Shown here: piece after piece, positions 9,100 to 17,885 of the stretch | Layout: each line of letters opens with the position of its first letter | Position numbering within the stretch: the first letter of the stretch is position 1 | From: Bacteroidales bacterium | Lineage (GTDB): Bacteria > Bacteroidota > Bacteroidia > Bacteroidales > UBA932 | Direction: 5' to 3' | DNA length: 64,000 nucleotides | NCBI GenBank assembly: GCA_017395045.1 | Contig: JAFPWG010000001.1 | Span: forward strand, 1 to 64,000 | Made by a program: the position numbers and the translations under genes | The notes under the pieces: model-generated | The model's input: the letters and a program-made list of their open reading frames with translations, nothing else | The model's database searches: none | What the model was told of the DNA's origin: nothing

Positions 9100-9567
9100 A
9101 TGCAGATAGAAACCGAAAGGAAGTTCCTCGTCAAGAACGACGGCTACAAAACCCAGGCAGTGAGGTCGTTCCGTATCCGCCAGGGGTATATCGCCCACGA
9201 CAGCGGGCGGAGCGTACGGGTGCGTATCCGGGACGGGCAGGGAATCCTGACCGTCAAGGGACCGCACTTGAGCGAGACAAGCCGTCCGGAGTGGGAAAAG
9301 GATCTTTCGCTGCAAGAGGCGGAAGAACTTTTCGGACTGTGCAAGCCAGGGACGGTGGAGAAGACGCGATGGGTGGTGCCGGCCGGAGACCGGTTCTTCG
9401 AAGTGGACGAGTTCCACGGGGAGAACGAGGGTCTCGTCCTGGCGGAGATTGAGCTCGGAGGCGAGGACGAGTCCTTCGAAAGGCCGTTCTGGCTGGGCAC
9501 GGAAGTCACGGGCGACAAGCGTTACTACAATTCGCACCTCGCCCGTAATCCATTCAAATCCTGGTAG
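9100..9567 (+). CDS. CYTH-domain protein (inorganic triphosphatase family)
   Basis: The 155-residue protein is a single CYTH domain. The ExExK signature is present at the start (E4, E6, K8 in IETERKFLV), and alternating charged strands follow (SVRVRIRDGQ, LTVKG, WEKDL), which build the triphosphate tunnel. Family members hydrolyse inorganic tripolyphosphate or related triphosphates in a metal-dependent way. The true substrate here is not known. It is the last gene of the gmk-nadD unit and abuts the convergent BtuG-like gene stop-to-stop with no intergenic base. Confidence 0.92.
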   Translation: MQIETERKFLVKNDGYKTQAVRSFRIRQGYIAHDSGRSVRVRIRDGQGILTVKGPHLSETSRPEWEKDLSLQEAEELFGLCKPGTVEKTRWVVPAGDRFFEVDEFHGENEGLVLAEIELGGEDESFERPFWLGTEVTGDKRYYNSHLARNPFKSW

Positions 9568-10719
9568 TTACTGTAGAAGCAGGTGACCGGTTCCCACACC
9601 GGTATCCACCGTCCATTTGTGTTTCAGGGCACTGTCAAAGCAGTGCAGTTTGCTGCCGCCGGTGAAGTTGGCGTCGCAGATATAGATGTCCCCGTTGTCC
9701 GGATTGACCAGGATTCCGTAGGCGTAGCCGATGCAGGAAAGGTCGCTGTCGGCAAAACGGGTCTTCTGGAAGGTACCGGTTTCCGTATTCACCTTGTACA
9801 GGCAGATGTCGTACCCGCCGGTCATCTCGGCGTCGTTCCCGAAACAGTAGACCGTTTTCCCGGAGACGGTCATCTTGTCCGCATGGACCCCTTCCAGGAT
9901 CTTGCACGTCCCGTTGGGTTTGACCGCCGTCAGGCTCTGGGGGGCGGAGACGGATTGGATCCAGTTCCCGCCTGCATCCTGCGACCAGGTGGACTCGCCG
10001 TAGGAAGATACCCAGATCGAGGAACTGGCCGCGCACAACTGGAAGAGATTGGTCACGGGAGTTTCGATGACCTTGACATCGTTGAACGTAGCCAGGTCGA
10101 TGACGGAAATGCGATTGTCGTGCGTCCAGTTGTAGCCGCCGCTGTTGGCAACGTACAGTTTGCCGCCGAGGACGGCCAGCCCTTCCGGCTGGTAGCCCAC
10201 TTCCACGAAGGATGATTCGAAGGTCCTGGAATCGATCCGGTACACCTTTCCGGGAACGGGATCACCCTGGTAAACGGCTCCGGCATAGGAGGTTATGTAG
10301 GCGTAGCCGTCATCCTGCGTGATGAATCGCGGGCTTTCCACGTCCAGGACGCGCTCCAGCTTGGCGTCCGGCAGGTGCAGGACGGCCACCTGGTTGGAGG
10401 CGTTCATGAGCACCCAGAGCCGGCCGTTCACGATGGCCAGGTCGTTGCCCGTGTTGCCGATGCCCTGCACGACCTCGGGATTGGCCTGTGCAAAGATGTC
10501 GGTGCAATATGTCTTGTGTCGGAAGTCCAGCAGGTCCAGGGTGGATGCACCCGGGAATGCGCCCTCGTTGAGGACGTACAGCTTGGAGAAGCTGCCATTG
10601 TTTTCACCTACTTCGACTTCGATACCCGCGAATGTATATTCGGAGGCGTTTTCCTTGGTGCAACCCGCCGCTATCGCGACGAGGACCATGCTGAAAACCA
10701 GCAGTGGGGATTGTTTCAT
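9568..10719 (-). CDS. BtuG-like surface lipoprotein (beta-propeller, DUF5074/YncE type)
   Basis: This 383-residue protein begins with a lipoprotein signal peptide, lipobox IAAGC at about 16-20, followed by TKEN, so it should be lipid-anchored. The rest is a repetitive beta-propeller with YncE-like blades (LWVLMNASNQVAVLHL, KVYRIDSRTF, ISVIDLATF). In Bacteroides, BtuG is a cell-surface seven-bladed propeller that captures cobamides and hands them to the adjacent TonB receptor BtuB. Here the neighbour at 10756-12666 is exactly such a receptor, which supports that role by context. Ligand specificity remains inferred. It has its own promoter at 10742-10749 within the 36-nt gap. Confidence 0.78.
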   Translation of the reverse strand: MKQSPLLVFSMVLVAIAAGCTKENASEYTFAGIEVEVGENNGSFSKLYVLNEGAFPGASTLDLLDFRHKTYCTDIFAQANPEVVQGIGNTGNDLAIVNGRLWVLMNASNQVAVLHLPDAKLERVLDVESPRFITQDDGYAYITSYAGAVYQGDPVPGKVYRIDSRTFESSFVEVGYQPEGLAVLGGKLYVANSGGYNWTHDNRISVIDLATFNDVKVIETPVTNLFQLCAASSSIWVSSYGESTWSQDAGGNWIQSVSAPQSLTAVKPNGTCKILEGVHADKMTVSGKTVYCFGNDAEMTGGYDICLYKVNTETGTFQKTRFADSDLSCIGYAYGILVNPDNGDIYICDANFTGGSKLHCFDSALKHKWTVDTGVGTGHLLLQ

Positions 10720-10741
10720 ATGTAAAAGAACTATTGTCGTG

Positions 10742-10749
10742 CAAAAATA
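10742..10749 (-). promoter_or_regulatory. -7 box TATTTTTG for the BtuG-like gene
   Basis: A perfect box on the minus strand lies 22 nt before the BtuG-like ATG. It suggests that the lipoprotein can be expressed separately from the receptor upstream. Confidence 0.65.
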
Positions 10750-10755
10750 CGCAAA

Positions 10756-12666
10756 TCAAAAGACATAATCAAGGGTGCAGAAGGCGTGGAGGCCCGGCAT
10801 CGGATACTGTCTGATGATTTCGTACCCTTCGTTCAGGAGGTTGTGGACCTGGATGCGGACCGTGACACCGTTCGACGGGAAGGCGTACGATACGGAGGCG
10901 TCCCAGGTGGTCCAGGGGTCGATCCGGAATTCGTGCCGGTTGGTCGATGAAGTGTATCGCGGACCGGTGACGAAGCCTTGCAGGTCCAGGCTCCAGCCCC
11001 CCAGACGGCTGAATAGCCGGAAGTTGGCGCTGTGCAAGGGGATGTAGGGTATCTGCCCGCCGGTTTCCGGGTCTCGGGCCCACTGGAAGGAGTACCGGGC
11101 CGTTGCGCCGAGGGTCGTCAACCCGTCCTTCCAGGTCGCGGTAAGGTCCCATTCATCCCCGAAGATGCGGACGGAGCCCAGGTTGTACATGGACCAGCGG
11201 AACAGGCTCCCGTTCGGGACGGCGATGAGCTTGTCCTTCACGTAGTTGAAATACAGTTCCTCCCGCGCCTGGAAGTGCCAGCGGGGATAGCGGCGGTCCC
11301 ACGACCAGTGCGCGGCGGCCTGATACACCTGCTCCGGCGCCAATTGCCGGACGGTGACCTGGCTGTAATACAAATCGTTGAAAGAGGGCAGGCGGCAGGA
11401 CCGCTTCAGGAGTCCGCCGAACTCCCAGAAGGAGTCGGGTGTCCATTCCAACAGGAAGGAAGGGGAGAGGAACCGGTAGGAACCGGAACCTTCGGAATGC
11501 TGGTATTGGAGTGCGGCGTCCAGGCGCCAGGGACCGTCCAGGAACGCGGCGGACCCGGCGGCGAAAAGGGTCCTCCGCTTCGGGGAAACCTGAGCCCGGA
11601 GCGTCTCATACTGGCCGTCCACAGCTCCGCTGAAATGCCACCGGTCCGAGGCCCTCCAACCCAGTCCGGCCGACAGGTATCCGCTCTGCTGCAGATAGTC
11701 CCATTGTGCGGAAACGGCCGGGTCGATTTCCGAGACATCCAGGTACCGGAGCACGTCCCTGGCGTATTTCGCCCGGACGAGGAGAGACAAGTCGGCGGTC
11801 AGTTCCTGCTCCCCGCCGGCTTGAACGGAGAGGTTCCGGTCGCTTTGCCGGTCACTGGAGAGGGGATAGCGGTCGGCCTGTTTGTACACCGGCCCGGGGA
11901 TGCCCCGGTCGGCGTCATACCAGGAAATGCGCGCATCGTACCGGCCTCCGTCCGGAGTATAGAACAGATGGGCGTCGGTCCGGAATTCCGTCAGGTCGCA
12001 GTTTTGCCTGACCATGACGGTATCGTAGCCTCCATACCCCTCCGGTGTGTTCCGGAAGTCCTTGACATGAAAACGGTAACGCCCATGGGCGTGGGTGAAT
12101 CCCGCCTGCACCCGGGAGGAAAGGGCCGGTGACCATCGGGATTCCCAGGCGGCAGATGGGCTCACGGTCCCGAAGGACCCGCCCCGCAGCCGGACTTTGA
12201 AGCCGTTCCGTCCTTCCGGAGCGGGCAGCGCGCTCGTCAGGTGCAGGGCGCTGGCGCTTCCATATTCGCGAGCCGTCTGCAGCAACCGGGAACGCTGTCC
12301 CTGGAAGAGTTCCGCCTTTTCCAGTCCTTCCGTGGAAATGCGTCCCAGGTCCACCTGCGCGTTCTGGGCGTTGTCGATGGGGACGCCGTCCAGGAACACG
12401 GCCGTATGGGCACTGCCGAGGCTCCGGACATTGATGGTCTTGAGACCGCCCGCCCCGCCGTAATCACGCAGTTGCAGGCCGCTGAACTCCCGGATGGCGG
12501 CGGGCAGGTTTTCCGCAGCGCGGAGCCGTTCGGCTGTCGCCGCGGCGGAGGGCGGTGCGATTTCCAGGGCGGCTGTCACCCGGGCGGCACGAAGGGAATC
12601 CGCCTCCTGGGCTTGCGCCCAAGAAGCGGTCAATAAAAGGGCCAGTATGAAACTAGAGCACCTCAA
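10756..12666 (-). CDS. TonB-dependent outer-membrane receptor, BtuB-like
   Basis: The 636-residue protein has a signal peptide (to about residue 20, AQAQ), a plug domain with typical features (IREFSGLQLRDYGGAGG, NVRSLG, VFLDGVPIDNAQ) and a C-terminal 22-stranded barrel that ends in an aromatic residue (LDYVF). Lacking the CarboxypepD_reg extension and being about the length of E. coli BtuB, it resembles small-ligand receptors rather than SusC. Pairing with the BtuG-like lipoprotein suggests cobamide uptake. The start is an unusual TTG at 12666 that overlaps the FKBP stop by 14 nt; no ATG is available before the signal peptide. No room for a riboswitch exists immediately upstream. Confidence 0.8.
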   Translation of the reverse strand: MRCSSFILALLLTASWAQAQEADSLRAARVTAALEIAPPSAAATAERLRAAENLPAAIREFSGLQLRDYGGAGGLKTINVRSLGSAHTAVFLDGVPIDNAQNAQVDLGRISTEGLEKAELFQGQRSRLLQTAREYGSASALHLTSALPAPEGRNGFKVRLRGGSFGTVSPSAAWESRWSPALSSRVQAGFTHAHGRYRFHVKDFRNTPEGYGGYDTVMVRQNCDLTEFRTDAHLFYTPDGGRYDARISWYDADRGIPGPVYKQADRYPLSSDRQSDRNLSVQAGGEQELTADLSLLVRAKYARDVLRYLDVSEIDPAVSAQWDYLQQSGYLSAGLGWRASDRWHFSGAVDGQYETLRAQVSPKRRTLFAAGSAAFLDGPWRLDAALQYQHSEGSGSYRFLSPSFLLEWTPDSFWEFGGLLKRSCRLPSFNDLYYSQVTVRQLAPEQVYQAAAHWSWDRRYPRWHFQAREELYFNYVKDKLIAVPNGSLFRWSMYNLGSVRIFGDEWDLTATWKDGLTTLGATARYSFQWARDPETGGQIPYIPLHSANFRLFSRLGGWSLDLQGFVTGPRYTSSTNRHEFRIDPWTTWDASVSYAFPSNGVTVRIQVHNLLNEGYEIIRQYPMPGLHAFCTLDYVF

Positions 12667-13258
12667 TGAGCTCGACGACGAACTTCAGGGCGCTGTAGGG
12701 CGGAATGGCATTCCCGGCGCCGTGCTCGCCGTAGGCCAGGTTGTACGGCAGGTAGAGCTCATATTTGGCGCCCTCGGCCATCAGCTGAAGACCTTCGGTC
12801 CAGCCTTTGATCACCTGGTTCAGGCCGAAGACGGCCGGTTCGCCCCGCTTGTAGGAGCTGTCGAAGATCTGGCCGTTCGGGAAGGTGCCCTCATAGTGGC
12901 ACCTGACCTGGTTCGTGGCCTTGGGCTTCTTGCCGGTACCTTCCTTCAGGACCTTGTACATGAGGCCGCTGCCCGTGGCGCGGACCTCCGGGTCGCGGGC
13001 GGCCTGGGCGAGGAACTTCTCGCCTTCTTCCTTCGCGGCGGCGCCGGCGACGGCGGCCCGTTCGGCGGCTTCCTCTTCCATTTCCTTATAGAACTGTTCC
13101 AGGGCTTCTCCGGCCTCGTCCATCGTGATGGCGAGCTTTTCGCCCTGCAGCATGGCCTTGAGACCGGCCACGAAATCGTCGAAATTGAGCCCGTGCACCC
13201 CCGACTGCAGCAGGTTGCCGGCGAGGCTCATTCCGAAAGCGTAACTTTTCTTGTCCAT
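12653..13258 (-). CDS. FKBP-type peptidyl-prolyl cis-trans isomerase
   Basis: The 201-residue protein has an N-terminal helical dimerisation region (MDKKSYAFGMSLAGNLL; about 1-95) and a C-terminal FKBP domain with the conserved VRCHYEGTFPNGQIFDSS, VIKGWTEGLQLM and YGEHGAG..IPPYSALKF motifs. This matches the FklB/Mip arrangement. There is no signal peptide, so it is probably cytoplasmic. It catalyses proline isomerisation and may act as a chaperone. The ATG at 13258 follows a promoter at 13279-13286. Its end overlaps the receptor gene, so FKBP, receptor and lipoprotein are likely read in one transcript. Confidence 0.93.
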   Translation of the reverse strand: MDKKSYAFGMSLAGNLLQSGVHGLNFDDFVAGLKAMLQGEKLAITMDEAGEALEQFYKEMEEEAAERAAVAGAAAKEEGEKFLAQAARDPEVRATGSGLMYKVLKEGTGKKPKATNQVRCHYEGTFPNGQIFDSSYKRGEPAVFGLNQVIKGWTEGLQLMAEGAKYELYLPYNLAYGEHGAGNAIPPYSALKFVVELIEVL

Positions 13259-13278
13259 AGTTTCTGATTTTGCGAGTA

Positions 13279-13286
13279 CAAAGATA
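13279..13286 (-). promoter_or_regulatory. -7 box TATCTTTG for the FKBP-receptor operon
   Basis: A perfect TAnnTTTG on the minus strand lies 20 nt before the FKBP ATG. It faces the pnuC promoter 12 nt away. Confidence 0.7.
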
Positions 13287-13298
13287 AAGAAAAAACCG

Positions 13299-13306
13299 TA
13301 AATTTG
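13299..13306 (+). promoter_or_regulatory. -7 box TAAATTTG placed 6 nt before the pnuC ATG
   Basis: The box fits TAnnTTTG. With only six bases to the ATG, the transcript should start at or next to the start codon. Confidence 0.65.
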
Positions 13307-13312
13307 CCATCT

Positions 13313-13885
13313 ATGGACCTCATCCAGATCATTGAGATTTTCGCCTTTGCGACCGGCATCGCATACATCGTCCTGGAGATTCTCCAGAAGAACGCGATGT
13401 GGGTGGTGGGCATCCTTACCGGAGCCGCCTGCGCGTACAGTTTCGCCGTGCAGCGGAGCTGGGGAATGATGGGCCTGAACCTGTATTATATCGTCATGTC
13501 CGTCATCGGCCTGGTCCAGTGGCGGAAGGACGGCGAGGCGGTGGGGGAGGGCTCCATCCATCTGCGTGCGCTCCCGAAGAAAACGGCTCTCTGGAGTGCC
13601 GTGGGCTTCGTTTTGGGTTCGCTCGTCCTCATCTGGGTGTTCCGGGCCCTGGGGGACGGCGTGTCCGAACTGGACGCCACGGCCACGGTCCTCAGCGTCA
13701 TCGCTACCTGGTGGCTTACCCGCTCCTACATCCAGCAGTGGATGCTGTGGGTAGTCGCCGATGCCCTGACCACCGCCCTGTGCCTGCAGAACGGGCAGTA
13801 TTGGATGGCGGTCCTGTATCTCGCCTACATCGCTTCGGCGGTGTACGGTTATTGCCATTGGAAAAAGAAAGGAGTGGAAATATGA
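13313..13885 (+). CDS. pnuC: Nicotinamide riboside transporter PnuC
   Basis: PnuC moves nicotinamide riboside across the inner membrane for NAD salvage. The 190-residue protein has about seven hydrophobic segments and the family motif set in the C-terminal half (TWWLTRSYIQQW, WVVADALTTALC, YWMAVLYLAY). The start at 13313 follows a promoter box with a six-base gap. Its stop overlaps the next gene by ATGA, beginning a four-gene coupled unit with a sugar-kinase-like gene, recR and mntP. The partner kinase for the imported riboside is not evident in the window. Confidence 0.93.
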   Translation: MDLIQIIEIFAFATGIAYIVLEILQKNAMWVVGILTGAACAYSFAVQRSWGMMGLNLYYIVMSVIGLVQWRKDGEAVGEGSIHLRALPKKTALWSAVGFVLGSLVLIWVFRALGDGVSELDATATVLSVIATWWLTRSYIQQWMLWVVADALTTALCLQNGQYWMAVLYLAYIASAVYGYCHWKKKGVEI

Positions 13886-14700
13886 TCCTCATCGTCGAAA
13901 GCGGCGCCACCAAGACCGACTGGTGCGCCCTCGCCCCGGACGGCACTGTCGAACGCCTGCAGACACCCGGCATGAACCTGTCCTCCATTTCGGCGGATGC
14001 CAATGCCGCCGTCTTTTCCGGTGCGGTGGAGAGCTTCTCCGACGTGGACGAGGTGCATTTCTATGCAGCCGGCCTGCTGGAGTTTCCGGCGGAACTGGAC
14101 CGCGTGTTCCAGGAGCGGTTTCCGGGTGTCCGGTGCGAGTATGCTTCCGACCTCCTGGCTGCCGCCCGTGCCGCCTGCGGCCATGCGGCCGGCCTTGCCG
14201 CCATCCTGGGCACCGGTTCGAACACCTGCCACTACGACGGAGAGAAGATCGTCCGCAACATCCACGGCGGTGGTTTCATCATCGGCGATGAGGGCAGTGC
14301 GGCGGCTCTCGGCCGGATGTTTCTCGCGGACCTCGTGAAGGACCTGGTCCCGGAGGACCTGGTGGAGGCTTTCTCGTCTTTCCACGAGGCGGACTATGCC
14401 TCGGTCGTGCGGAATGTCTATAGGAGTCCCGCTCCTTCCCGCTATCTCGGCAGCCTGGCCCCGTTCATCCTGGAGCATCGTGGAAATGCATACGTGGATG
14501 CCTTGATTGAAAGGAACTTCCGTGATCTGTTCGAACGTACCCTGACGCGTTACGACGACCGCCTTCCCGTGGGTGTGGTCGGCGGTTTCGGCTGTGCATG
14601 CAGGGAGGAACTGGAACGCCTTGGCGCCGAATACGGAAAGACCTTCTCCCGTTTCATCCCTTCCCCGATGGAAGGACTCGTCGATTATCATGGCCTATAA
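13882..14700 (+). CDS. BadF/BadG-type ATPase, N-acetylglucosamine kinase-like
   Basis: The 272-residue protein belongs to the ASKHA superfamily. The phosphate-1 loop is near the N-terminus (ESGATKTDW, residues 5-13), and the second conserved glycine-rich turn is ILGTGSNTC. A third is GFIIGDEGSAAALG, typical of BadF/BadG/BcrA/BcrD and eukaryotic-type NAGK proteins. A sugar-kinase role, probably on an amino sugar, is inferred from family membership. The real start is the ATG at 13882, coupled to pnuC. The end overlaps recR by 11 nt. Confidence 0.85.
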   Translation: MILIVESGATKTDWCALAPDGTVERLQTPGMNLSSISADANAAVFSGAVESFSDVDEVHFYAAGLLEFPAELDRVFQERFPGVRCEYASDLLAAARAACGHAAGLAAILGTGSNTCHYDGEKIVRNIHGGGFIIGDEGSAAALGRMFLADLVKDLVPEDLVEAFSSFHEADYASVVRNVYRSPAPSRYLGSLAPFILEHRGNAYVDALIERNFRDLFERTLTRYDDRLPVGVVGGFGCACREELERLGAEYGKTFSRFIPSPMEGLVDYHGL

Positions 14701-15316
14701 AGAGAAATATCCTTCCGAACTCCTGACCGACGCCGTGGAGGCCATCGGCTCGCTGCCCGGTGTGGGCCGCCGCAGTGCGCTCCGGCTCGCCCTTCACCTG
14801 CTCCGGCAGCCTCAGGAGAACGTCCACCACTTCACCGATTCGATCAACCGGCTCCGGGACGAGGTCCGTTTCTGCAAGGAGTGCCGGATGATTTCGGATG
14901 CGGAGACCTGCTCCATCTGTTCGGACCGCTCCCGCGACCACAGCGCCATCTGCGTGGTCGAGAGCGTCCGTGACGTGATGAGCATCGAAAACACAGGCCA
15001 GTATCACGGTGTCTATCACGTGCTGGGCGGCATCATTTCCCCGATTGCCGGCATCGGTCCGTCCGACCTGAGTATCGGAGATCTCGTCCGCCGGGTGGAA
15101 GCGTTTGATAATCCGGAGAATGCAGAAGTCATCTTCGCCCTCAGCGGCGACGTGGAAGGGGAATCTACGGCCTTCTATCTGTATCGGAAACTGTCCCATA
15201 CGGGGGTGCGTTTCTCCACCCTCGCCCGAGGGTTGGGTTTCGGCGATGACCTTGAGTATGCCGATGAACTCACGTTGGGCCGGTCCATCCTGGGACGTCA
15301 GGAATTCAAGCCATGA
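14690..15316 (+). CDS. recR: Recombination mediator RecR
   Basis: RecR acts with RecO (and RecF) to load RecA at gaps during DNA repair. The 208-residue protein has the N-terminal helix-hairpin-helix (SLPGVGRRSALRLALHLL), a C4 zinc finger (CKECRMISDAETCSIC) and a Toprim domain (CVVESVRDVMSIENTGQY ... SGDVEGEST). The ATG at 14690 overlaps the kinase gene by 11 nt. The stop overlaps the next ATG (mntP) by four bases. Confidence 0.96.
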   Translation: MAYKEKYPSELLTDAVEAIGSLPGVGRRSALRLALHLLRQPQENVHHFTDSINRLRDEVRFCKECRMISDAETCSICSDRSRDHSAICVVESVRDVMSIENTGQYHGVYHVLGGIISPIAGIGPSDLSIGDLVRRVEAFDNPENAEVIFALSGDVEGESTAFYLYRKLSHTGVRFSTLARGLGFGDDLEYADELTLGRSILGRQEFKP

Positions 15317-15888
15317 ACACCTGGGTCAGCGCCATCCTCCTGGGCCTCTCGCTCTGTGCCGACTGTTTCGCCGTCTCCCACTGCTCGTCTTTCCTGATGA
15401 GCCGGGAGGAGCTCCGGAAGAAAGTCTGGACCGTCGCAGCTGTATTCGCCGTGATCCAGACGGGCCTCCTGCTGGGAGGATGGGCCCTCGGCGCTTTCGC
15501 CAACGGGCTGATTTCCGGGTATATAGGCCATTTTGAAAGAATTGCCCACATGATCGGCTTCCTGCTCCTGCTGTATGTGGGCGGGGCCATGTTCCTGGAC
15601 GGAGTCCGGAGCAAGTCGGACCACCTGAACCTGGACGGGTTCAGGAGCATCCTTATCGGCGGGGTCGCGACGTCCATCGATGCGGCGGTCGTGGGCCTTT
15701 CCATGGCCATGGACGATGCAAAATGGACGAACATCGCGCCGTTGGCGCTGTCCGTCCTGGTGTTTACGGCGTTATCTGTCGTCGTCGGGATGCTATCCGG
15801 CAGTTTCGTGGGCCGGAAGCTGGGTTATTCCGCCCGCATCGTGGGCGGGCTCGTCCTCATCGGCCTGGGTATCAACATTCTGCTGTAG
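15313..15888 (+). CDS. mntP: MntP/YtaF-family manganese efflux pump
   Basis: The 191-residue membrane protein has six predicted helices in two related halves. Each half carries the acidic metal-site motif of the family: SLCADCFAVS near residue 13 and GGVATSIDAAVVGLS near 116. MntP exports Mn(II). Specificity for manganese is inferred from the family, as some members may move other cations. It is the last gene of the pnuC unit. Its 3' end overlaps the convergent LOG-family gene by 17 nt. Confidence 0.88.
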   Translation: MNTWVSAILLGLSLCADCFAVSHCSSFLMSREELRKKVWTVAAVFAVIQTGLLLGGWALGAFANGLISGYIGHFERIAHMIGFLLLLYVGGAMFLDGVRSKSDHLNLDGFRSILIGGVATSIDAAVVGLSMAMDDAKWTNIAPLALSVLVFTALSVVVGMLSGSFVGRKLGYSARIVGGLVLIGLGINILL

Positions 15889-17011
15889 CGTCCTTTTCGG
15901 GAAAGGACAGCATCGTGTCGATGGCCTCCTGGGGATCGTCCGTGATGGAGATCAGGAGGTTCTTGTATTTTCCCCGGGCCATCAGGTCTTCCAGCAGCGT
16001 GTAGATGGGGATTTCCCGTGTGAAGAACTCCTTTCCCAGGAACACCATGGGGCTGGGGGCGCCGAAAGTCTGGTAGTGGTTCTGCGCGGCGTCCTGGAAG
16101 ATCTCCTGGATGGTGCCGGCCGATCCGGGGGAGTAGATGATGCCGCCCTTGGCGATGGCCAGCAGCGTATCTTCCCGCACGCTGTTGTAGAAGTACTTGG
16201 CGATGTGCGTGGCGAACGGCGTAGCAGGTTCGTGGCCGTAGAACCAGGTCGGAATCCCCAGGCTGTGGTATTTGTTCTGCGGATACTTCTTCCGGACTTC
16301 AAAGGCGGTCCGGAGCCATCCCTCGTCGCGGAAGGTAGGAGCGACGGACAGGATCTCCAGCGCATCTTCGAACTCCTCCAGGCTGCGTCCGGCCATCCAG
16401 GCGCCGAGGTGCGTCGCCTCCATCGCGCCAGGGCCGCCTCCTGAAGCCATCAGCTTTCCGTTTTCGGTAAGCGTCTTGCTGATCAGGGCTACCTTCCGGT
16501 ATCCTTCGTCGGTACGGAACTGGGCGTGTCCGCCCATGATGGCGACGACCTGCCGTTCGTCGAACCGATTCAGGAACTCCCGCATCGCACCGCTCATTGC
16601 GCGGTCGTGCAGGGTCCGCCCCAGCGTTTCCCGGATATCGTCGCATTCCTTGCCCTTTTCCTGGTAGTCGGCATAGACCCGGGCATCGAAACAGCTTTCA
16701 AAACTCTCCTCGTGCTCGGGATCGTAGCCGGCATACAGGCTTTCTCCGTCGTACAGGCGGGCGCGGAACACGTTATAGACACGTCCCATCCGGGGGAACA
16801 CCAGGCAGGTGTTTCCGATCTGGCCGTCCATCGCTGTGGGAATGTCGCAGCCCAGGAAGCAGCAGTCGGTGAACCGGTGTCCGGCCGCGACGTACTGCGG
16901 AACCTGGTTGAAATCGATGTACTGGAAGACGTAGCGGGCGATGTATCCCGTTCCGTCCGGTGCAGGCAGTTGGGAGATGTCACAGACCTCCCGGTAAGGT
17001 TGCAAGGTCAT
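15872..17011 (-). CDS. LOG-family (Rossmann fold) nucleotide-binding protein
   Basis: The 379-residue protein has the two LOG signatures: GGGPGAMEA in the middle and a PGGxGTxxE-like PGSAGTIQE, in which the second Gly of PGG is Ser. LOG proteins of plants and bacteria are cytokinin-riboside 5'-monophosphate phosphoribohydrolases acting on nucleotide monophosphates. This long form, with an N-terminal extension of about 170 residues, is of unknown substrate. It starts at 17011 (MTLQPYREVCD), 25 nt after a -7 box at 17037-17044. The 3' end overlaps mntP by 17 nt. Confidence 0.82.
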   Translation of the reverse strand: MTLQPYREVCDISQLPAPDGTGYIARYVFQYIDFNQVPQYVAAGHRFTDCCFLGCDIPTAMDGQIGNTCLVFPRMGRVYNVFRARLYDGESLYAGYDPEHEESFESCFDARVYADYQEKGKECDDIRETLGRTLHDRAMSGAMREFLNRFDERQVVAIMGGHAQFRTDEGYRKVALISKTLTENGKLMASGGGPGAMEATHLGAWMAGRSLEEFEDALEILSVAPTFRDEGWLRTAFEVRKKYPQNKYHSLGIPTWFYGHEPATPFATHIAKYFYNSVREDTLLAIAKGGIIYSPGSAGTIQEIFQDAAQNHYQTFGAPSPMVFLGKEFFTREIPIYTLLEDLMARGKYKNLLISITDDPQEAIDTMLSFPEKDATAEC

Positions 17012-17036
17012 TTGCGCATTCGGATTGAACTGGATA

Positions 17037-17044
17037 CAAAAATA
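17037..17044 (-). promoter_or_regulatory. -7 box TATTTTTG for the LOG-family gene
   Basis: A perfect box on the minus strand, 25 nt before the ATG at 17011. Confidence 0.65.
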
Positions 17045-17092
17045 CAAAAAAAAGTTTAACTTTATGGGCACAAAGCCAATAATCAATCTGCC

Positions 17093-17854
17093 ATGAATAC
17101 TCAAGCCGGAATGAAAAGAATCATCAAGCTCGTCATCGCCCTGGCCGTCATCGTCCTGGCCGTGAGATGGTGCTCGAGCAACTTCGGGAGCGTAATCACC
17201 CTTCCCGGTGGATCGGGCAAAGGAAGTTCTTCCGATGATACGGGAGGATGGATCAACCCGAACGGGAGAACCGGTGGAACGGCCACGACCGGAGACGACA
17301 TCGACATCAAGGACCTGGAAAGGGAACTGGGGGTCGGGAATAAAGGCGGTTCGTCGTCGACCATCAACATCGACATCCCCGCTTCGACCCCGTCGTCTCC
17401 ATCGACCTCCTCTTCCTCCTCGCCCCTGACCTTCAAGGGGATTCCCATGTCCGGCACGCTTTCCGCGTTCGGGTCGGAACTGGTCAGGGCCGGATTCCGG
17501 AGTGCCGGGAACGGAACCTATACCGGAGATTTCGCCGGATACAGCGGGTGCAAGGTGACCCCTTCCGGAAGTCCCGTCCAGGAGGTCCGTGTCGATTTCC
17601 CGGTCATCTCGGACTGGGACGCCCTGGAGAAGGCCTACGATTCCCTCCAGGCCTCCCTGACCCAGAAATACGGCATGGAGCCGAAGACCTCGCAGGGCAG
17701 CAATGTCGCGGTCTACGACCTTCCTGGCGGAACCATCACCCTGGATGCTGACGTGAAGGACCGTTCTACCTGGCACGTGATCCTGAAATACGCGAATTCC
17801 CATTCTCTTTCCACCACCGGCACCACCGGTAGGAATCCCATCGATGACCTGTAG
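17093..17854 (+). CDS. Membrane-anchored protein of unknown function with low-complexity linker
   Basis: The 253-residue protein has a single N-terminal hydrophobic helix (about 10-26) preceded by positive charges. A Gly/Ser/Thr/Asp/Pro-rich linker to about residue 112 follows, and then a compact C-terminal domain of about 115 residues (starting FKGIPMSGTLSAFGSELVRAGF) that ends in an Asp-Asp-Leu tail. The C-terminal part looks like a globular alpha/beta domain projecting into the periplasm. I recognise no family. A degenerate -7 box (TAACTTTA) lies upstream. The next feature downstream is the decayed tRNA remnant. Confidence 0.8.
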   Translation: MNTQAGMKRIIKLVIALAVIVLAVRWCSSNFGSVITLPGGSGKGSSSDDTGGWINPNGRTGGTATTGDDIDIKDLERELGVGNKGGSSSTINIDIPASTPSSPSTSSSSSPLTFKGIPMSGTLSAFGSELVRAGFRSAGNGTYTGDFAGYSGCKVTPSGSPVQEVRVDFPVISDWDALEKAYDSLQASLTQKYGMEPKTSQGSNVAVYDLPGGTITLDADVKDRSTWHVILKYANSHSLSTTGTTGRNPIDDL

Positions 17855-17885
17855 CCTGCAGGTCCTAACGCTACCCATACACGAA

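Noticed and set aside
13259..13312. A cobalamin riboswitch or NAD riboswitch between the FKBP and pnuC genes
   Set aside because: Only 54 bases separate the two ATGs and both -7 boxes fill them; there is no room for a structured aptamer.
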